Assembly: GCA_903886275.1 (NCBI GenBank)
Contig: CAISLN010000022.1
Span: 1-64,000 of the forward strand
Direction: 5' to 3'
DNA from: an uncultured beta proteobacterium
GTDB lineage: Bacteria > Pseudomonadota > Gammaproteobacteria > Burkholderiales > Burkholderiaceae_C
Length of the DNA: 64,000 nt
In this document: piece after piece, positions 18,947-28,437 of the stretch
Position numbering within the stretch: position 1 is the first letter of the stretch
How the letters are laid out: each line of letters begins with the position of its first letter
Program-made: the position numbers and the translations under genes
The notes under the pieces: generated by a model
The model's input: only the letters and a program-made list of their open reading frames with translations
Database searches by the model: none
Told to the model about the DNA's origin: nothing

Positions 18947-20169
18947 GGCTTGACTGCTCCAATCAGGCCCAGCTCACGCCCGGCCTGGGTAAAGGCGGCC
19001 ACGGCCTGTTGCAGATCGGCTCGGCTGTGCACGGCGCTCATTTGCACGCGGATGCGCGCTTGCCCTTTGGGCACCACGGGAAAGAAAAATCCCACCACGT
19101 AAATGCCCAGCTCCAGCATGCGGGCAGCCAGCTTTTGTGCGAGTTCTGCCTCATACACCATGAGGGGCACGATGGCGTGCGCACCCGGCTTGATGTCAAA
19201 ACCGGCGGCCGCAATGGCCTGGCGAAAATAGCGCGTGTTGTCTTCCAACTGGTCGCGCAGCGCGGTCGATCCCTCCAGCAAATCGAGCACGGCCAGCGAG
19301 GCACCGACAATGACGGGCGCCACCGTGTTGGAAAACAGATAGGGCCGCGAGCGCTGGCGCAACAGTTCCACCACCTCACGGCGCGCGCTGGTAAAGCCGC
19401 CGGAGGCACCGCCCAAGGCCTTGCCCAGGGTGCCGGTGATGATGTCTACTTTGCCAAACACGCCGCGGAACTCATGCGTGCCGCGACCGGTCTTTCCCAT
19501 GAAGCCGCTGGCATGGCATTCGTCCACACCCAACAGTGCACCATATTGGTCGCACAGGACGCGCATGGCATCGAGCTGCGCCACCGTGCCGTCCATGGAA
19601 AACACACCATCGGTAAACACCAGCACATGGCGCGCGCCGCCCGCACGGGCTTCCTCCAGGCAACGCTCCAGATCGGCCATGTCGTTGTGTGCATAGCGGA
19701 ACTTGCGCGCCTTGCACAGGCGTATGCCATCGATGATGGAGGCATGGTTGAGCGCGTCGCTGATGACAGCGTCCTCCTCGCCCAGCAGCGGCTCAAACAG
19801 GCCGCCATTGGCATCAAAGGCTGCCGCGTAGAGGATGGTGTCTTCCATACCGAGAAAGTTGGAGAGCCGCGCCTCCAGCGTCTTGTGCAGGTCCTGCGTG
19901 CCGCAAATAAAGCGCACCGAGCTCAGGCCGTAACCATGGGTGCGAAGCGCCTCATGCGCGGCCTCCACCACCGCGGGATGCGAGGACAGGCCAAGATAGT
20001 TGTTGGCGCAAAAATTCAGCACCTCGCGCTCGCTGCCGTCGGCGGTCTTGATGCGAATGTGCGCCCCCTGGGGCGTGGCGATGATGCGCTCTGACTTGTA
20101 CAGCCCGGCGGCACGGATGCCATCGAGTTCGCGGCTCAGATGGGCATAAAAAGAACGGTTGGCAGTCAT
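18943..20169 (-). CDS. kbl: glycine C-acetyltransferase (2-amino-3-ketobutyrate CoA ligase)
   Basis: PLP-dependent alpha-oxoamine synthase family enzyme of 408 residues that splits 2-amino-3-ketobutyrate with CoA into glycine and acetyl-CoA. Visible are [52 protein letters not shown] and the PLP lysine in TLGKALGG. Length and order match Kbl rather than BioF or KAS relatives because it is coupled to tdh. It is divergent from an XRE-cupin regulator, and a perfect palindrome lies between the two starts, suggesting control of threonine catabolism from this site. Confidence 0.93.
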   Translation of the reverse strand: MTANRSFYAHLSRELDGIRAAGLYKSERIIATPQGAHIRIKTADGSEREVLNFCANNYLGLSSHPAVVEAAHEALRTHGYGLSSVRFICGTQDLHKTLEARLSNFLGMEDTILYAAAFDANGGLFEPLLGEEDAVISDALNHASIIDGIRLCKARKFRYAHNDMADLERCLEEARAGGARHVLVFTDGVFSMDGTVAQLDAMRVLCDQYGALLGVDECHASGFMGKTGRGTHEFRGVFGKVDIITGTLGKALGGASGGFTSARREVVELLRQRSRPYLFSNTVAPVIVGASLAVLDLLEGSTALRDQLEDNTRYFRQAIAAAGFDIKPGAHAIVPLMVYEAELAQKLAARMLELGIYVVGFFFPVVPKGQARIRVQMSAVHSRADLQQAVAAFTQAGRELGLIGAVKP

Positions 20170-20224
20170 GGTGGCACCTTAGGGTTTAGGCGTCTGGCAC
20201 AATGGTTTGACGACTTTTACAAAT

Positions 20225-20258
20225 TTCGATATACCGAATTGTATTTCGGTATATCGAA
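20225..20258. promoter_or_regulatory. candidate operator palindrome between kbl and the XRE regulator
   Basis: TTCGATATACCGAA (20,225-20,238) and its exact reverse complement TTCGGTATATCGAA (20,245-20,258) flank a six-base spacer. Each arm is itself nearly palindromic (TTCG...CGAA), so the site could hold two dimers. It lies 55 bases from the kbl start and 27 bases from the regulator start, ideal for autoregulation and control of kbl-tdh. The binding protein is inferred, not shown. Confidence 0.75.
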
Positions 20259-20285
20259 CAACGCAAGCAAGCACAGGAACCCGCC

Positions 20286-20879
20286 ATGGCCAGCAAGAAA
20301 CCTGCACAAGCCCAGCCCGAGCCACCCCGCGTAGGCGACACCCTGGCAGCGCTGCGCCAGACCCAGGCCCTTTCGCTGGATGAACTCTCGCGCAAGGCCG
20401 GTGTCTCCAAATCCATGTTGTCGCAAATTGAGCGCGCCCAGGCCAATCCCACGGTGGCCGTGGTCTGGCGTCTGGCCAACGCCCTGGGCGTACCGATTGC
20501 CGAACTGCTAGGCGGCGCGCCGGCCGCCCCACCCGCACCGGCCATCACCCTGGTGCCCATACAGGCCACGCCCTCGCTGCGCAGCCCCGACGGACTGTGC
20601 GAGCTGCGCATCCTGGGACCGGTGGAAATGGCCGGCCAGTTTGAATGGTACGAACTGCGCTTGCAGCCCGGCGGTGTGCTGGACTCCCAGCCGCACGAGC
20701 CTGGCACCCGCGAACACCTGAGCGTGGCCTCTGGCAGCATGGAGCTGCAGGTGGCCGATGTCAGCCAAAGGCTCAAGACCGGTGAAACCGCCCGCTATAG
20801 CGCCGATTGCCGCCACAGCATTCGCAACCCCCACAAGACCGCCGCCAGCGCCTGGTTGGTCGTGATCCACCCGATCTGA
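20286..20879 (+). CDS. XRE-family regulator with C-terminal cupin domain
   Basis: Transcriptional regulator of 197 residues: an N-terminal helix-turn-helix (LAALRQTQALSLDELSRKAGVSKSMLSQIERAQANPTVAVVWRLANALG in part) and a C-terminal cupin fold (LQPGGVLDSQPHEPGTREHLSVASGSMELQV) likely to sense a small ligand. RBS AGGAA precedes ATG 20,286. It is divergent from kbl-tdh with a shared palindrome upstream, so threonine, glycine or a related amino acid is the likely signal. XRE-cupin regulators often repress and are relieved by ligand binding; the direction of control here is not visible. Confidence 0.87.
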   Translation: MASKKPAQAQPEPPRVGDTLAALRQTQALSLDELSRKAGVSKSMLSQIERAQANPTVAVVWRLANALGVPIAELLGGAPAAPPAPAITLVPIQATPSLRSPDGLCELRILGPVEMAGQFEWYELRLQPGGVLDSQPHEPGTREHLSVASGSMELQVADVSQRLKTGETARYSADCRHSIRNPHKTAASAWLVVIHPI

Positions 20880-20895
20880 AGGCACAATACACGCC

Positions 20896-21768
20896 ATGAA
20901 AAACACCCCCAAACTGGCCAAGGGAGGCCTGCGCAACGGCACCGCCCTGTTGCAAGAAACCACCCACGCGGCGAATGAGTTGCAGGCCGACGCCTATCGC
21001 CTGGCCTTTGCCGACACCGAATTTTTGCTGCGCCGTGAAACCCGCGGCATTCGCATCCAGCTGGAGATGCTCAAGCCCGACCTGGACCAATCCACCCAAG
21101 GCGTCAACGACACGGTGGTGGTTTTTGGCAGCGCGCGCTTTATGGCGCCCGAAGATGCGCAGGCGCTGTTGCTTGCCGCACAGGCCACGCACGACACCCA
21201 GCAAATTGCCGAGGCGCAGCGCCAGGTACGCAACGCCAAGCACTATGACAACGCGCGCCTTTTCGCCCGTCTGGTGGCTGCCCACAGCCTAAAAAGCGCG
21301 CCCGAAAACCGCCTGTTTATTTGCACCGGCGGTGGTCCCGGCATCATGGAGGCGGCCAATCGCGGTGCCTTTGAGCTAGGCGCACCGACGCCCGGCCTGA
21401 ACATTACGCTGCCGCACGAACAGCGTGCAAACCCCTATGTCACGCCCTCGCTGAGCTTCAAGTTCCACTACTTTGCCATTCGCAAAATGCATTTCATGAT
21501 GCGCGCCAAGGCCTTGGTGGCCTTCCCCGGAGGCTTTGGCACGCTCGACGAGCTGTTTGAAGTGATCACCCTGGTGCAGACGCAAAAGGCCAAGCCGGTG
21601 CCCATTATTTTGTTCGGCACCGACTACTGGAAGCGCCTGATCAACCTCGATGTGCTAGTAGAAGACGGCACCATTTCGCCCAAGGATCTGGACCTGATCC
21701 AATACACGGATGACCCGGATGAGGCCTGGCAATTTATCCGCACTTTCTACGATTTGCCGGAGACCTGA
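20896..21768 (+). CDS. LOG family protein (TIGR00730-type phosphoribohydrolase)
   Basis: Rossmann-like protein of 290 residues of the LOG/lysine-decarboxylase-like family. It has the defining PGGFGTLDELFE motif (family PGGxGTxxE), CTGGGPGIMEAANRGA and VVVFGSARF. Characterised members cleave cytokinin riboside 5'-monophosphate or other nucleotide monophosphates to free base and ribose phosphate; the older label lysine decarboxylase is wrong for this family. The N-terminal 75 residues form an extension seen in the longer proteobacterial subgroup. It begins 16 bases after the XRE regulator, so they may be cotranscribed, and its 3' end overlaps the convergent MFS gene by 22 bases. Confidence 0.88.
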   Translation: MKNTPKLAKGGLRNGTALLQETTHAANELQADAYRLAFADTEFLLRRETRGIRIQLEMLKPDLDQSTQGVNDTVVVFGSARFMAPEDAQALLLAAQATHDTQQIAEAQRQVRNAKHYDNARLFARLVAAHSLKSAPENRLFICTGGGPGIMEAANRGAFELGAPTPGLNITLPHEQRANPYVTPSLSFKFHYFAIRKMHFMMRAKALVAFPGGFGTLDELFEVITLVQTQKAKPVPIILFGTDYWKRLINLDVLVEDGTISPKDLDLIQYTDDPDEAWQFIRTFYDLPET

Positions 21769-22961
21769 GGCCGCAAATACCAAGCCGCCCGCGACCCCAT
21801 CGCCACAGCAGCGCCTACCGTCCAGAACACCACCGACACCCCCACCACCATACCGGCCGTTCCGAACAACATCGGCATGAGCACGCTCGACAGGTTGACG
21901 CTCATCAGCCGCAAACCCAGCGCCTGGCCATGCAGGGCATGCGGTGTGATCTGGTGCAGGGTGCTCATGATCATGGGTTGCACCGAGCCCAGCGCCAGGC
22001 CCAACAGCACCGAGCAGCAGGCCATGGCCAGCGGCGTGTGCATGAAGGGGTAGATGCCAAACAGCAGCGCCGTGATCAGCATGGCGCAACTCACCACCAC
22101 CCACTCCTTCAGATGCACCACCAACAGCGGCATGGCCACGCGCACGCAGGCGGCTGCAATGGCAAAGCTGCCCAGGATGGCGCCTATGACCGAGGCGCTA
22201 AAGGCCCGCTCATGGCCCAGCACCGGAACCACAAAGGTGTGCACATCCCAGCAACTCGACAACAACCAATTCACCAGCAACAGGCGGCGCATGGCGGGTT
22301 CACGCAGCAGATGCCAGACCTGGGGCCGGGGCACACCTTGCGGGTGCAGCACCGGCGGCAGTTCCTCGGTGTGGCGTATCCAGACCCAGGTCAGCAGCGG
22401 CAGCAGCGCCATGAATAAAAATGCCGCCCGAAAGCCATTGCTGTCGGCGGCTGTGCCACCCAGCCACACACCGGCGTGGTCGATCAGCAGGCCGGCCATC
22501 ACCGGGCCAAAAAAGTTGGAGATGGCCGGTCCAATGGCCAGCCAGCTGAACACGCGCTTGAGCTCGGTGGCGTCATGCGCCGCGCGCCCCACATGGCGCT
22601 GCAAGGCAATCGATGCAGCGCCGGTGGCGCCTCCCATGCACAGAGCGGTGAGGCACAGCACTTCAAAGCGTGGAAAGAGCACCGCCAGCAGGGCACCGGC
22701 AACTGCAAACAGCAGGGCAAAACCGACCGGGCGCTTGAGTCCATGCCGATCCGCGTAGCGCCCGGCCGGAATCGCGAGGAAGACCGACATCAGCGAAAAC
22801 AGCGCCAGCAGGCTGCCCACCTCCAGTGCGCCATGGCCTAGCTTGAGCGCCAGCAAAGGCGAAGCCATGCGCGTACCGGCCATGGCCGCATGCAGGCAAA
22901 TCTGGCCCGCAATCAGCCGCACCAGCGCCCAGGCATTGGCGGGCGCGGTCTGCTGGCTCAT
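21747..22961 (-). CDS. MFS transporter
   Basis: Major facilitator superfamily inner-membrane transporter, 404 residues with about twelve hydrophobic helices. The loop 2-3 signature appears as GRYADRHGLKRPVG. The substrate is not deducible; the sequence resembles small-molecule or drug exporters of the set found beside rmuC in related genomes. Its ATG overlaps the rmuC TGA (ATGA), placing it at the end of the run hydroxyacid dehydrogenase-rmuC-MFS. The last 22 bases overlap the 3' end of the convergent LOG gene. Confidence 0.87.
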   Translation of the reverse strand: MSQQTAPANAWALVRLIAGQICLHAAMAGTRMASPLLALKLGHGALEVGSLLALFSLMSVFLAIPAGRYADRHGLKRPVGFALLFAVAGALLAVLFPRFEVLCLTALCMGGATGAASIALQRHVGRAAHDATELKRVFSWLAIGPAISNFFGPVMAGLLIDHAGVWLGGTAADSNGFRAAFLFMALLPLLTWVWIRHTEELPPVLHPQGVPRPQVWHLLREPAMRRLLLVNWLLSSCWDVHTFVVPVLGHERAFSASVIGAILGSFAIAAACVRVAMPLLVVHLKEWVVVSCAMLITALLFGIYPFMHTPLAMACCSVLLGLALGSVQPMIMSTLHQITPHALHGQALGLRLMSVNLSSVLMPMLFGTAGMVVGVSVVFWTVGAAVAMGSRAAWYLRPQVSGKS

Positions 22962-24373
22962 GTTGCGCTGCCCGGCTCGGCGCCCGCATCGGAGTCCAGG
23001 TCCAGATCGCGGTCCACTGCAATCAAGGTCTGCGCCTGGGCGTCGGGCAGGGTCTCGACTTTTCTTAGTACACGGTCCATAGCGCGGCTGCGCACCTGCG
23101 CGCTGTCCAGGGTCTTGAGCACGGTCTCGGTCTGCGCTTTGACCCGGGCCAGCACGTCGCCAAACTTGGAAAATTCATTCTTGACCGCGCCCAGCACCTG
23201 CCAGACCTCGGAGCTGCGCTTCTCCAGCGCCAGTGTTCTAAAGCCCATTTGCAGGGAGCTCAAAATAGCCAGCAGCGTGGTGGGACCGGCGAGCGTCACA
23301 CGGTGGTCGCGCTGCAGGCTTTCCATCAGGCCAGGACGGCGCAACACCTCGGCGTAAAGCCCTTCGGTGGGCAGGAACAAAACCGCAAAGTCGGTGGTGT
23401 GGGGCGGCTCCACATATTTTTCGTTCATGTTTTTGGCCTCCAAACGGATGCGCAGTTCCAAGGCCTTGCCCGCCGCCTCTGCCGCAACCGAGTCCGCCCT
23501 GCCCTGCGCGTCCAACAGGCGCTCGTAATCTTCATTGGGGAACTTGGCGTCTATGGGTAACCACAGCGGCGCGCCGTTGTCGGAGCGACCAGGAAGCCGG
23601 ATGGCAAAGTCCACCACGTTCTTGCTGCCCGGAATGGTCGCCACCTGCGCGGCGTACTGGTCGGGCACAAACACCTGCTCCAGCAGGGCCTCCAACTGCG
23701 CCTCGCCAAACATGCCGCGCGTCTTGACGTTGGTGAGCAGGTGCTTGAGGTCGCCCACGCCCTGCGCCAGGGTCTGCATTTCGCCCAGGCCCTTGTGCAC
23801 CTGCTCCAGCCGTTCGGCCACCTGCTTGAAGCTCTCGCCCAAGCGCGCCTGCAGGGTGGACTGCAGCTTCTCGTCCACCGTGGCGCGCATCTCATCGAGC
23901 TTGGTGGCATTGGTGGTTTGCAGCTGCGCCAGTTGCACTTCCAGCGTCTGGCGGATCTCGGCCACGCGCCTTGCATTGGATTCGCTTAAGGCCCCGAGCT
24001 GCAGCGTCAGCGTGTCGGACAGGGACTTTTGCAGCAGGGCCAACTGCTGGCCAAACGCGTCGATCTGGCTGTTTTGCGTGCGCGTGTCCTGCGCCCCCTG
24101 TTGCGTAAGGGTCTGTTGGAAGGTGGCCAGGTTTTGTGTCAGCTCTTGGCGTGCGCCGCGTGAGGAATCGGCCATCTCCTGGCGCAGGGCGCGCTCCAGC
24201 GCTTGGGTGTTGGCGGCCATGGCGGCCAACAGCATGCGCTGGGCCGCCTCCTGTTGCAGCACGTCCTGTGCGTCCGACTTGCGCGCAGCCAACCAGAGCA
24301 GCAGGCCGCTGTTCACCAGCACCAGGGCCAGCAGCAACCACAAAGGCAGGGAACTCAAAGCGGTGTCGTTCAT
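22958..24373 (-). CDS. rmuC: DNA recombination protein RmuC
   Basis: RmuC-family protein of 471 residues, known to limit inversion recombination at short inverted repeats. It has a single N-terminal membrane helix (LPLWLLLALVLVNSGLLLWLA), a long coiled coil (residues about 50-210), and the conserved nuclease-like core: FGEAQLEALLEQVFVPDQY, VVDFAIRLPG, LPIDAKFPNEDYERLLDA and TDFAVLFLPTEGLYAEVL. The start directly abuts the stop of the upstream dehydrogenase (TGA-ATG) and the stop overlaps the MFS start, so all three are one translationally coupled unit. Confidence 0.93.
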   Translation of the reverse strand: MNDTALSSLPLWLLLALVLVNSGLLLWLAARKSDAQDVLQQEAAQRMLLAAMAANTQALERALRQEMADSSRGARQELTQNLATFQQTLTQQGAQDTRTQNSQIDAFGQQLALLQKSLSDTLTLQLGALSESNARRVAEIRQTLEVQLAQLQTTNATKLDEMRATVDEKLQSTLQARLGESFKQVAERLEQVHKGLGEMQTLAQGVGDLKHLLTNVKTRGMFGEAQLEALLEQVFVPDQYAAQVATIPGSKNVVDFAIRLPGRSDNGAPLWLPIDAKFPNEDYERLLDAQGRADSVAAEAAGKALELRIRLEAKNMNEKYVEPPHTTDFAVLFLPTEGLYAEVLRRPGLMESLQRDHRVTLAGPTTLLAILSSLQMGFRTLALEKRSSEVWQVLGAVKNEFSKFGDVLARVKAQTETVLKTLDSAQVRSRAMDRVLRKVETLPDAQAQTLIAVDRDLDLDSDAGAEPGSAT

Positions 24374-25360
24374 TCAGGCGCCAACCAGCGCTTCTGGGTT
24401 CAAGGGCGTCAGCGCCTTGCCGTTCACCAGAAAACCGATCAGGTTGTCCACCGCCAACGCGGCCATGGCGCGGCGCGTGCCCAGGGTGGCGCTGGCAATG
24501 TGGGGGGTGAGCACCACGTTGGGCACCGTCAGCAGCGCCGGGTGGACTGCGGGCTCGCCCTCAAACACATCCAGCCCGGCCGCAGCAATGCGCTTCTCAA
24601 GCAGGGCCTCGGCCAGGGCGGCGTCGTCCACAATGCCGCCGCGCGCCAGGTTGATCAGGGTGGCGGTGGGCTTCATCAGCGCCAGTTCGGCCGCGCCTAT
24701 GGTGTGGTGCGAGGCAGCCGAGTACGGCAGCACCAGCATCACATGGTCGGCAGTTTTGAGCAGCTCTTCCTTGCTACACCAGCGTGCGTTGAAGCTGGCC
24801 TCGGTGGCTGCGTCCAGGCGCGAGCGGTTGTGGTAAATCACCTGCATGCCAAAGCCCAACGCAGCGCGTTTGGCAATGGCCTGTCCGATGCGGCCCATGC
24901 CGACAATGCCCAGGGTCGTGCCATGCACCTCGGCGCCAGCAAACATGTCGTAGCTCCAGCGCGTCCAAAGGCCCGCGCGCAAATAGTGTTCGCTCTCGGT
25001 CACGCGGCGCGCCGTGGCCATCAGCAGCGCAAAGCCAAAGTCGGCCGTGGTCTCGGTCAGCACATCGGGCGCATTGGTACCCAACACGCCGGCGGCCGTC
25101 ATGGCGGGCAGGTCAAAGTTGTTGTAACCCACCGTCATATTGGCGCAAAGCTTGAGCTGCGGGCACAAGGCCAGCAGCTCGGCATTGACCTTTTCGGTAC
25201 CGGTCATAAAGGCGCCTGCCTTGCCCTGCAGGCGCTGCGCCAGCTCAGAGGGCGACCACATCACATCGTCCTGGTTGGCCTCGACAGTGAAGTGCTGGCC
25301 GAGCTGCTCCAGCACCTCAGGGAAGATGGAACGGGTGACGAGAATGGCGGGTTGGGTCAT
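24374..25360 (-). CDS. D-2-hydroxyacid dehydrogenase (glyoxylate/hydroxypyruvate reductase type)
   Basis: NAD(P)-dependent D-isomer-specific 2-hydroxyacid dehydrogenase, 328 residues. It shows the nucleotide-binding GIVGMGRIGQAIAKRA and the catalytic residues in INLARGGIVDD (Arg), GLDVFEGEP (Glu) and LTPHIASAT (His). The VLTETTADFGFALLMATARRV helix is characteristic of glyoxylate/hydroxypyruvate reductases (GhrB-like). Start ATG 25,360 (MTQPAILVTR). It is 114 bases downstream of pncB and immediately upstream of rmuC. The exact substrate is inferred from family only. Confidence 0.9.
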   Translation of the reverse strand: MTQPAILVTRSIFPEVLEQLGQHFTVEANQDDVMWSPSELAQRLQGKAGAFMTGTEKVNAELLALCPQLKLCANMTVGYNNFDLPAMTAAGVLGTNAPDVLTETTADFGFALLMATARRVTESEHYLRAGLWTRWSYDMFAGAEVHGTTLGIVGMGRIGQAIAKRAALGFGMQVIYHNRSRLDAATEASFNARWCSKEELLKTADHVMLVLPYSAASHHTIGAAELALMKPTATLINLARGGIVDDAALAEALLEKRIAAAGLDVFEGEPAVHPALLTVPNVVLTPHIASATLGTRRAMAALAVDNLIGFLVNGKALTPLNPEALVGA

Positions 25361-25474
25361 GGAATATGGGGGCAAGGTGGGGGAAGAAAAACGGGGGAAA
25401 TGACAGCGTAACTGCAGCGCAAGGGGACATGGGATGCAGTGTGGCGGGTAGGCGAATGGAGCGGGGCCTGCGAC

Positions 25475-26683
25475 TCAGACAGGCTGGGCAATTTCAAACA
25501 CCTGGCGCAAATAGGCCAGGTAGCGTTCGTCTTCGCACATATTCTTGGATGGCGTGTCAGACAGCTTGGCCACCGGTTGTCCGTTGCACTTGACCATCTT
25601 GATGACAATTTGCAGCGGCTCATAACCGAGGTCGTTGGTCAGGTTGGTGCCTATGCCAAAGGCCAGCTGGCAGCGGCCCCGGAACTGCTGGTACAACTCA
25701 ATGGTGCGCGGCACGGTCAGGCCGTCGCTAAAAATCAGGGTCTTGGTGCGTGGGTCCACTCGGTGGCTGGCGTAATGGTCCAGCATGCGCTCGCCCCATT
25801 CGAAAGGGTCACCGCTGTCATGGCGGGCGCCATCAAAAAGCTTGCAAAAGAACATGTCGAAGTCGCGCAAAAAGGCGCTCATGCCGTAGACATCGCTGAG
25901 CGCAATCCCTAAGTCGCCACGGTACTCACGCGCCCAGGATTCAAAGGCATAGGTCTGGCTGTCGCGCAGGCGTGGACCCAGGGCCTGGCAGGCTTGCAGG
26001 TATTCATGGGCCATGGTGCCCAGGGGCGTGAGGCCCAGCTTCAGGGCCAGCAAGACATTGCTGGTACCCGCCAGTTGCCCCGGCACGCTGCGTACGTGGC
26101 CCGGGCTGTGGTGGGTGCCCAGACGTGCGGCGAGCACCCGCATCAGCTCTTCATGCCAGGCGCGCGAAAAGCGCCGACGTGTGCCGTAGTCGGCAATCTT
26201 CAGGTCGCTCAAGCCCTCAACGCGCAGCTGGCCGATCTTGACATCCAGGCGCTTGCGCCCTTCGACAAAATCCGGCACCGCCTGGGTGTTGCGAAAGTAG
26301 ACCTCGTTGACGATGGCCAGCACCGGGATCTCAAACAAAATGGTGTGCAGCCAGGGGCCCACAATGGCGATATCGAGGTCGCCCGAGGTCAGCGGCGTGA
26401 CCGTGATGTATTTTTCGTTGAGCTTGAACAGGCCCAAAAAATCGACAAAGTCGCTCTTGATAAAGCGCATGGAGCGCAAGTAGGCCAGCTCATTTTCCTG
26501 GAAATGCAGGCTGCAAAGCGAGCGGATCTCTTCGCGGATCTCGTTTGCAAAAGGGGCCAGTTGGGCGCCCGGGTTGCGGCACTTGAAGCGGTACTCCACC
26601 TGCGCTCCGGGAAACTGGTGCAGCACCACCTGCATCATGGTGAACTTGTAAAGGTCGGTATCCAGAAGGCTGGTGATGATCAT
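25475..26683 (-). CDS. pncB: nicotinate phosphoribosyltransferase
   Basis: NAD salvage enzyme of 402 residues converting nicotinate and PRPP to nicotinate mononucleotide, with ATP hydrolysis. Diagnostic segments are [20 protein letters not shown] at the N-terminus, [44 protein letters not shown] in part (with the regulatory histidine) and [15 protein letters not shown]. It starts 21 bases after the nitroreductase gene, so the two are probably cotranscribed. The NAD(P)H need of the upstream flavoenzyme makes this pairing sensible but not specific. Confidence 0.96.
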   Translation of the reverse strand: MIITSLLDTDLYKFTMMQVVLHQFPGAQVEYRFKCRNPGAQLAPFANEIREEIRSLCSLHFQENELAYLRSMRFIKSDFVDFLGLFKLNEKYITVTPLTSGDLDIAIVGPWLHTILFEIPVLAIVNEVYFRNTQAVPDFVEGRKRLDVKIGQLRVEGLSDLKIADYGTRRRFSRAWHEELMRVLAARLGTHHSPGHVRSVPGQLAGTSNVLLALKLGLTPLGTMAHEYLQACQALGPRLRDSQTYAFESWAREYRGDLGIALSDVYGMSAFLRDFDMFFCKLFDGARHDSGDPFEWGERMLDHYASHRVDPRTKTLIFSDGLTVPRTIELYQQFRGRCQLAFGIGTNLTNDLGYEPLQIVIKMVKCNGQPVAKLSDTPSKNMCEDERYLAYLRQVFEIAQPV

Positions 26684-26704
26684 GGTGAAGGTGGGTGTTC
26701 TGGG

Positions 26705-27418
26705 TCAGTCCAGCCAGTGGGTGAAGTCCTTGACGGGAACGCGCGGCGTATCGAAGGTATTAACCAGGGCGCTCTCATCGGCATAGCCCAGCGACATGCC
26801 GCAGACCAGCATTTCATCCGGGCCCGCAGCAATGAGCGGCAGCACGATGCTGGAAAAACCATTCCAAGCTGCCTGGGGGCAGGTGTGCAATCCCATACCC
26901 CTTGCTGCCACCATGATGCTTTGCAAAAAGCAGCCATAGTCCACCAGCGAGCCACGGCCCATGGCGCGATCCACGGTAAACATCAGGCCCACCGGCGCAT
27001 CAAAGAAACGAAAGTTGCGCTGGTGCTGCAGATGCATCTGGTCCCGGTCGCCCTTGCCAATGCCCAGCAGGCCATACAGGCCCCAGCCGTTTTCGCGCCT
27101 GCGGTCGATATACGGACTGACCCATTTCTGCGGGTAGTAGTCGTATTCCTCCTTGTACTGCTCGGCAAGCGATGGGTCGGCGCGCAATGCGTCATGGGCC
27201 GCGCAGACCCTGTGCACCAGTGCGTCGCGTGTAGCGCCCTGCAGTACATAGACTTTCCACGGCTGGCAATTGGTGCCAGAAGGCGCCCTGCTGGCCACCT
27301 CCAGAATATGCTCAAGGTCGGCGCGTGCCACCGCTTGCGCAGTAAAGGCCCGCATGGAACGGCGCGAACAGATGGCAGCATCCACGGGGGACTGTGTGTT
27401 TTCAAGCGTGTGTTGCAT
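26705..27418 (-). CDS. nitroreductase family protein
   Basis: FMN-dependent oxidoreductase of 237 residues. Family segments are [80 protein letters not shown] and [17 protein letters not shown]. Start ATG 27,418 is chosen because the longer frame adds only low-complexity leader. It has the longer tyrosine-rich insert ([18 protein letters not shown]) of the nitroreductases often named nitrobenzoate reductase, but the substrate is unknown. It heads the run into pncB and is divergent from the phasin gene. Confidence 0.9.
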   Translation of the reverse strand: MQHTLENTQSPVDAAICSRRSMRAFTAQAVARADLEHILEVASRAPSGTNCQPWKVYVLQGATRDALVHRVCAAHDALRADPSLAEQYKEEYDYYPQKWVSPYIDRRRENGWGLYGLLGIGKGDRDQMHLQHQRNFRFFDAPVGLMFTVDRAMGRGSLVDYGCFLQSIMVAARGMGLHTCPQAAWNGFSSIVLPLIAAGPDEMLVCGMSLGYADESALVNTFDTPRVPVKDFTHWLD

Positions 27419-27516
27419 GGGGCAATTTTGCCAGCCATCTGGGTCAAGCCCCCGCAGTGTTTCAGATCTGTGACGCTGCCGTCCCCAAGGCCGCATTTAG
27501 AAGAGCGGCTCTAAGT

Positions 27517-27590
27517 TGCTGCATTGCAACAGGAATAACTTGCAATCGGTTTGCGCCTGGCTACAATTCGGCCCATGCTGCGGTGCAACA
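27517..27590 (+). promoter_or_regulatory. phasin promoter flanked by two TGCTGCNNTGCAACA boxes
   Basis: A sigma70-like promoter, TTGCAA (27,540-27,545), a 16-base spacer and TACAAT (27,562-27,567), reads toward the phasin gene. A 15-base box TGCTGCATTGCAACA (27,517-27,531) lies just upstream of the -35, and a second, TGCTGCGGTGCAACA (27,576-27,590), lies just past the expected start point. A paired arrangement around a phasin promoter is what a PhaR-type repressor would need. The PhaR assignment is inference from the known control of phasins in Ralstonia. Confidence 0.65.
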
Positions 27591-27660
27591 TGAGCCATCC
27601 CAGGGGCTGGGCAATCGCAGATATATAAATTTCATCACTTTATTTTTTTGGAGTCTCCCA

Positions 27661-28212
27661 ATGTCTGTACTGACCGTTGAACAAGTTGTAGCCGCTCAAA
27701 AAGCCAACATCGAAACCCTGTTTGGCCTGACCAACAAGGCATTCGAAGGCGTTGAAAAGATTGTGGAACTGAACCTGACTGCTTCCAAGGCTGCCCTGTC
27801 CGAAATCGCCGGCCACACCCAGTCGGTTTTGAGCGTCAAAGACGTGCAAGAACTGGTCGCTCTGCAATCCGGTCTGCTCCAACCTCTGGCCGACAAGACC
27901 GCTGCCTACAGCCGTCACCTGTACGACATCGCCACTGCCACGAGCGCCGAATTCACCAAGGCAGCCGAAGGCCAGGCCGCTGATGCGCAGAGCAAGTTTG
28001 CCACCTTGGTGGACAGCGCTACCGAAAACGCACCCGCCGGTTCCGAAGCTGCTGTTGCCATCCTGAAGAGCTCGGTTTCCGCTGCGACCAACGCACTGGA
28101 GTCCGTGCAAAAGGCTGTCAAGCAAGCCACTGAAGCGGCCGAAGCCAACTTCAATTCCGTGGCCGCTAACGCCAGCAGCGTTGCCAAGCAAGCCATCGCC
28201 AAGAAGCGCTAA
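27661..28212 (+). CDS. phaP: phasin family protein (PHA granule-associated)
   Basis: Phasin of 183 residues that coats polyhydroxyalkanoate granules and sets their number and size. The protein is Ala-, Val- and Lys-rich and almost wholly helical. It begins [24 protein letters not shown], with the typical [19 protein letters not shown] segment, and ends in lysine-rich [12 protein letters not shown] 27,661 follows GGAG eleven bases upstream. An upstream promoter flanked by paired boxes suggests strong, repressible expression. An intrinsic terminator follows at 28,367. The gene indicates the organism stores PHB, though no synthase gene lies in the window. Confidence 0.93.
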   Translation: MSVLTVEQVVAAQKANIETLFGLTNKAFEGVEKIVELNLTASKAALSEIAGHTQSVLSVKDVQELVALQSGLLQPLADKTAAYSRHLYDIATATSAEFTKAAEGQAADAQSKFATLVDSATENAPAGSEAAVAILKSSVSAATNALESVQKAVKQATEAAEANFNSVAANASSVAKQAIAKKR

Positions 28213-28366
28213 GTGAAGGTCGGCCGCAAAAATGCGTTGTTTTTGTGCGCCGCCTTTGCAAGCCAAGGGAAAACCCTGAGATAATAAAATTTTTCAGGAA
28301 CTCTTAGTTTCTACCAGTTGTCTCCTCGGGTCCTTTCGAAACCAACAGGTTCAGGGATCCCTTCAG

Positions 28367-28396
28367 GGCCTCGTTGCAAAACGGGGCCTTTTTTTT
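28367..28396 (+). terminator. rho-independent terminator downstream of the phasin gene
   Basis: GGCCTCG (28,367-28,373) pairs with CGGGGCC (28,382-28,388, one G-U) and is followed by eight T. It lies 155 bases after the phasin stop. The convergent patatin gene ends at 28,438. Confidence 0.8.
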
Positions 28397-28437
28397 GCCC
28401 CGAATTTTGCGCCAAGAGAAGATGTACCACTGCAATT

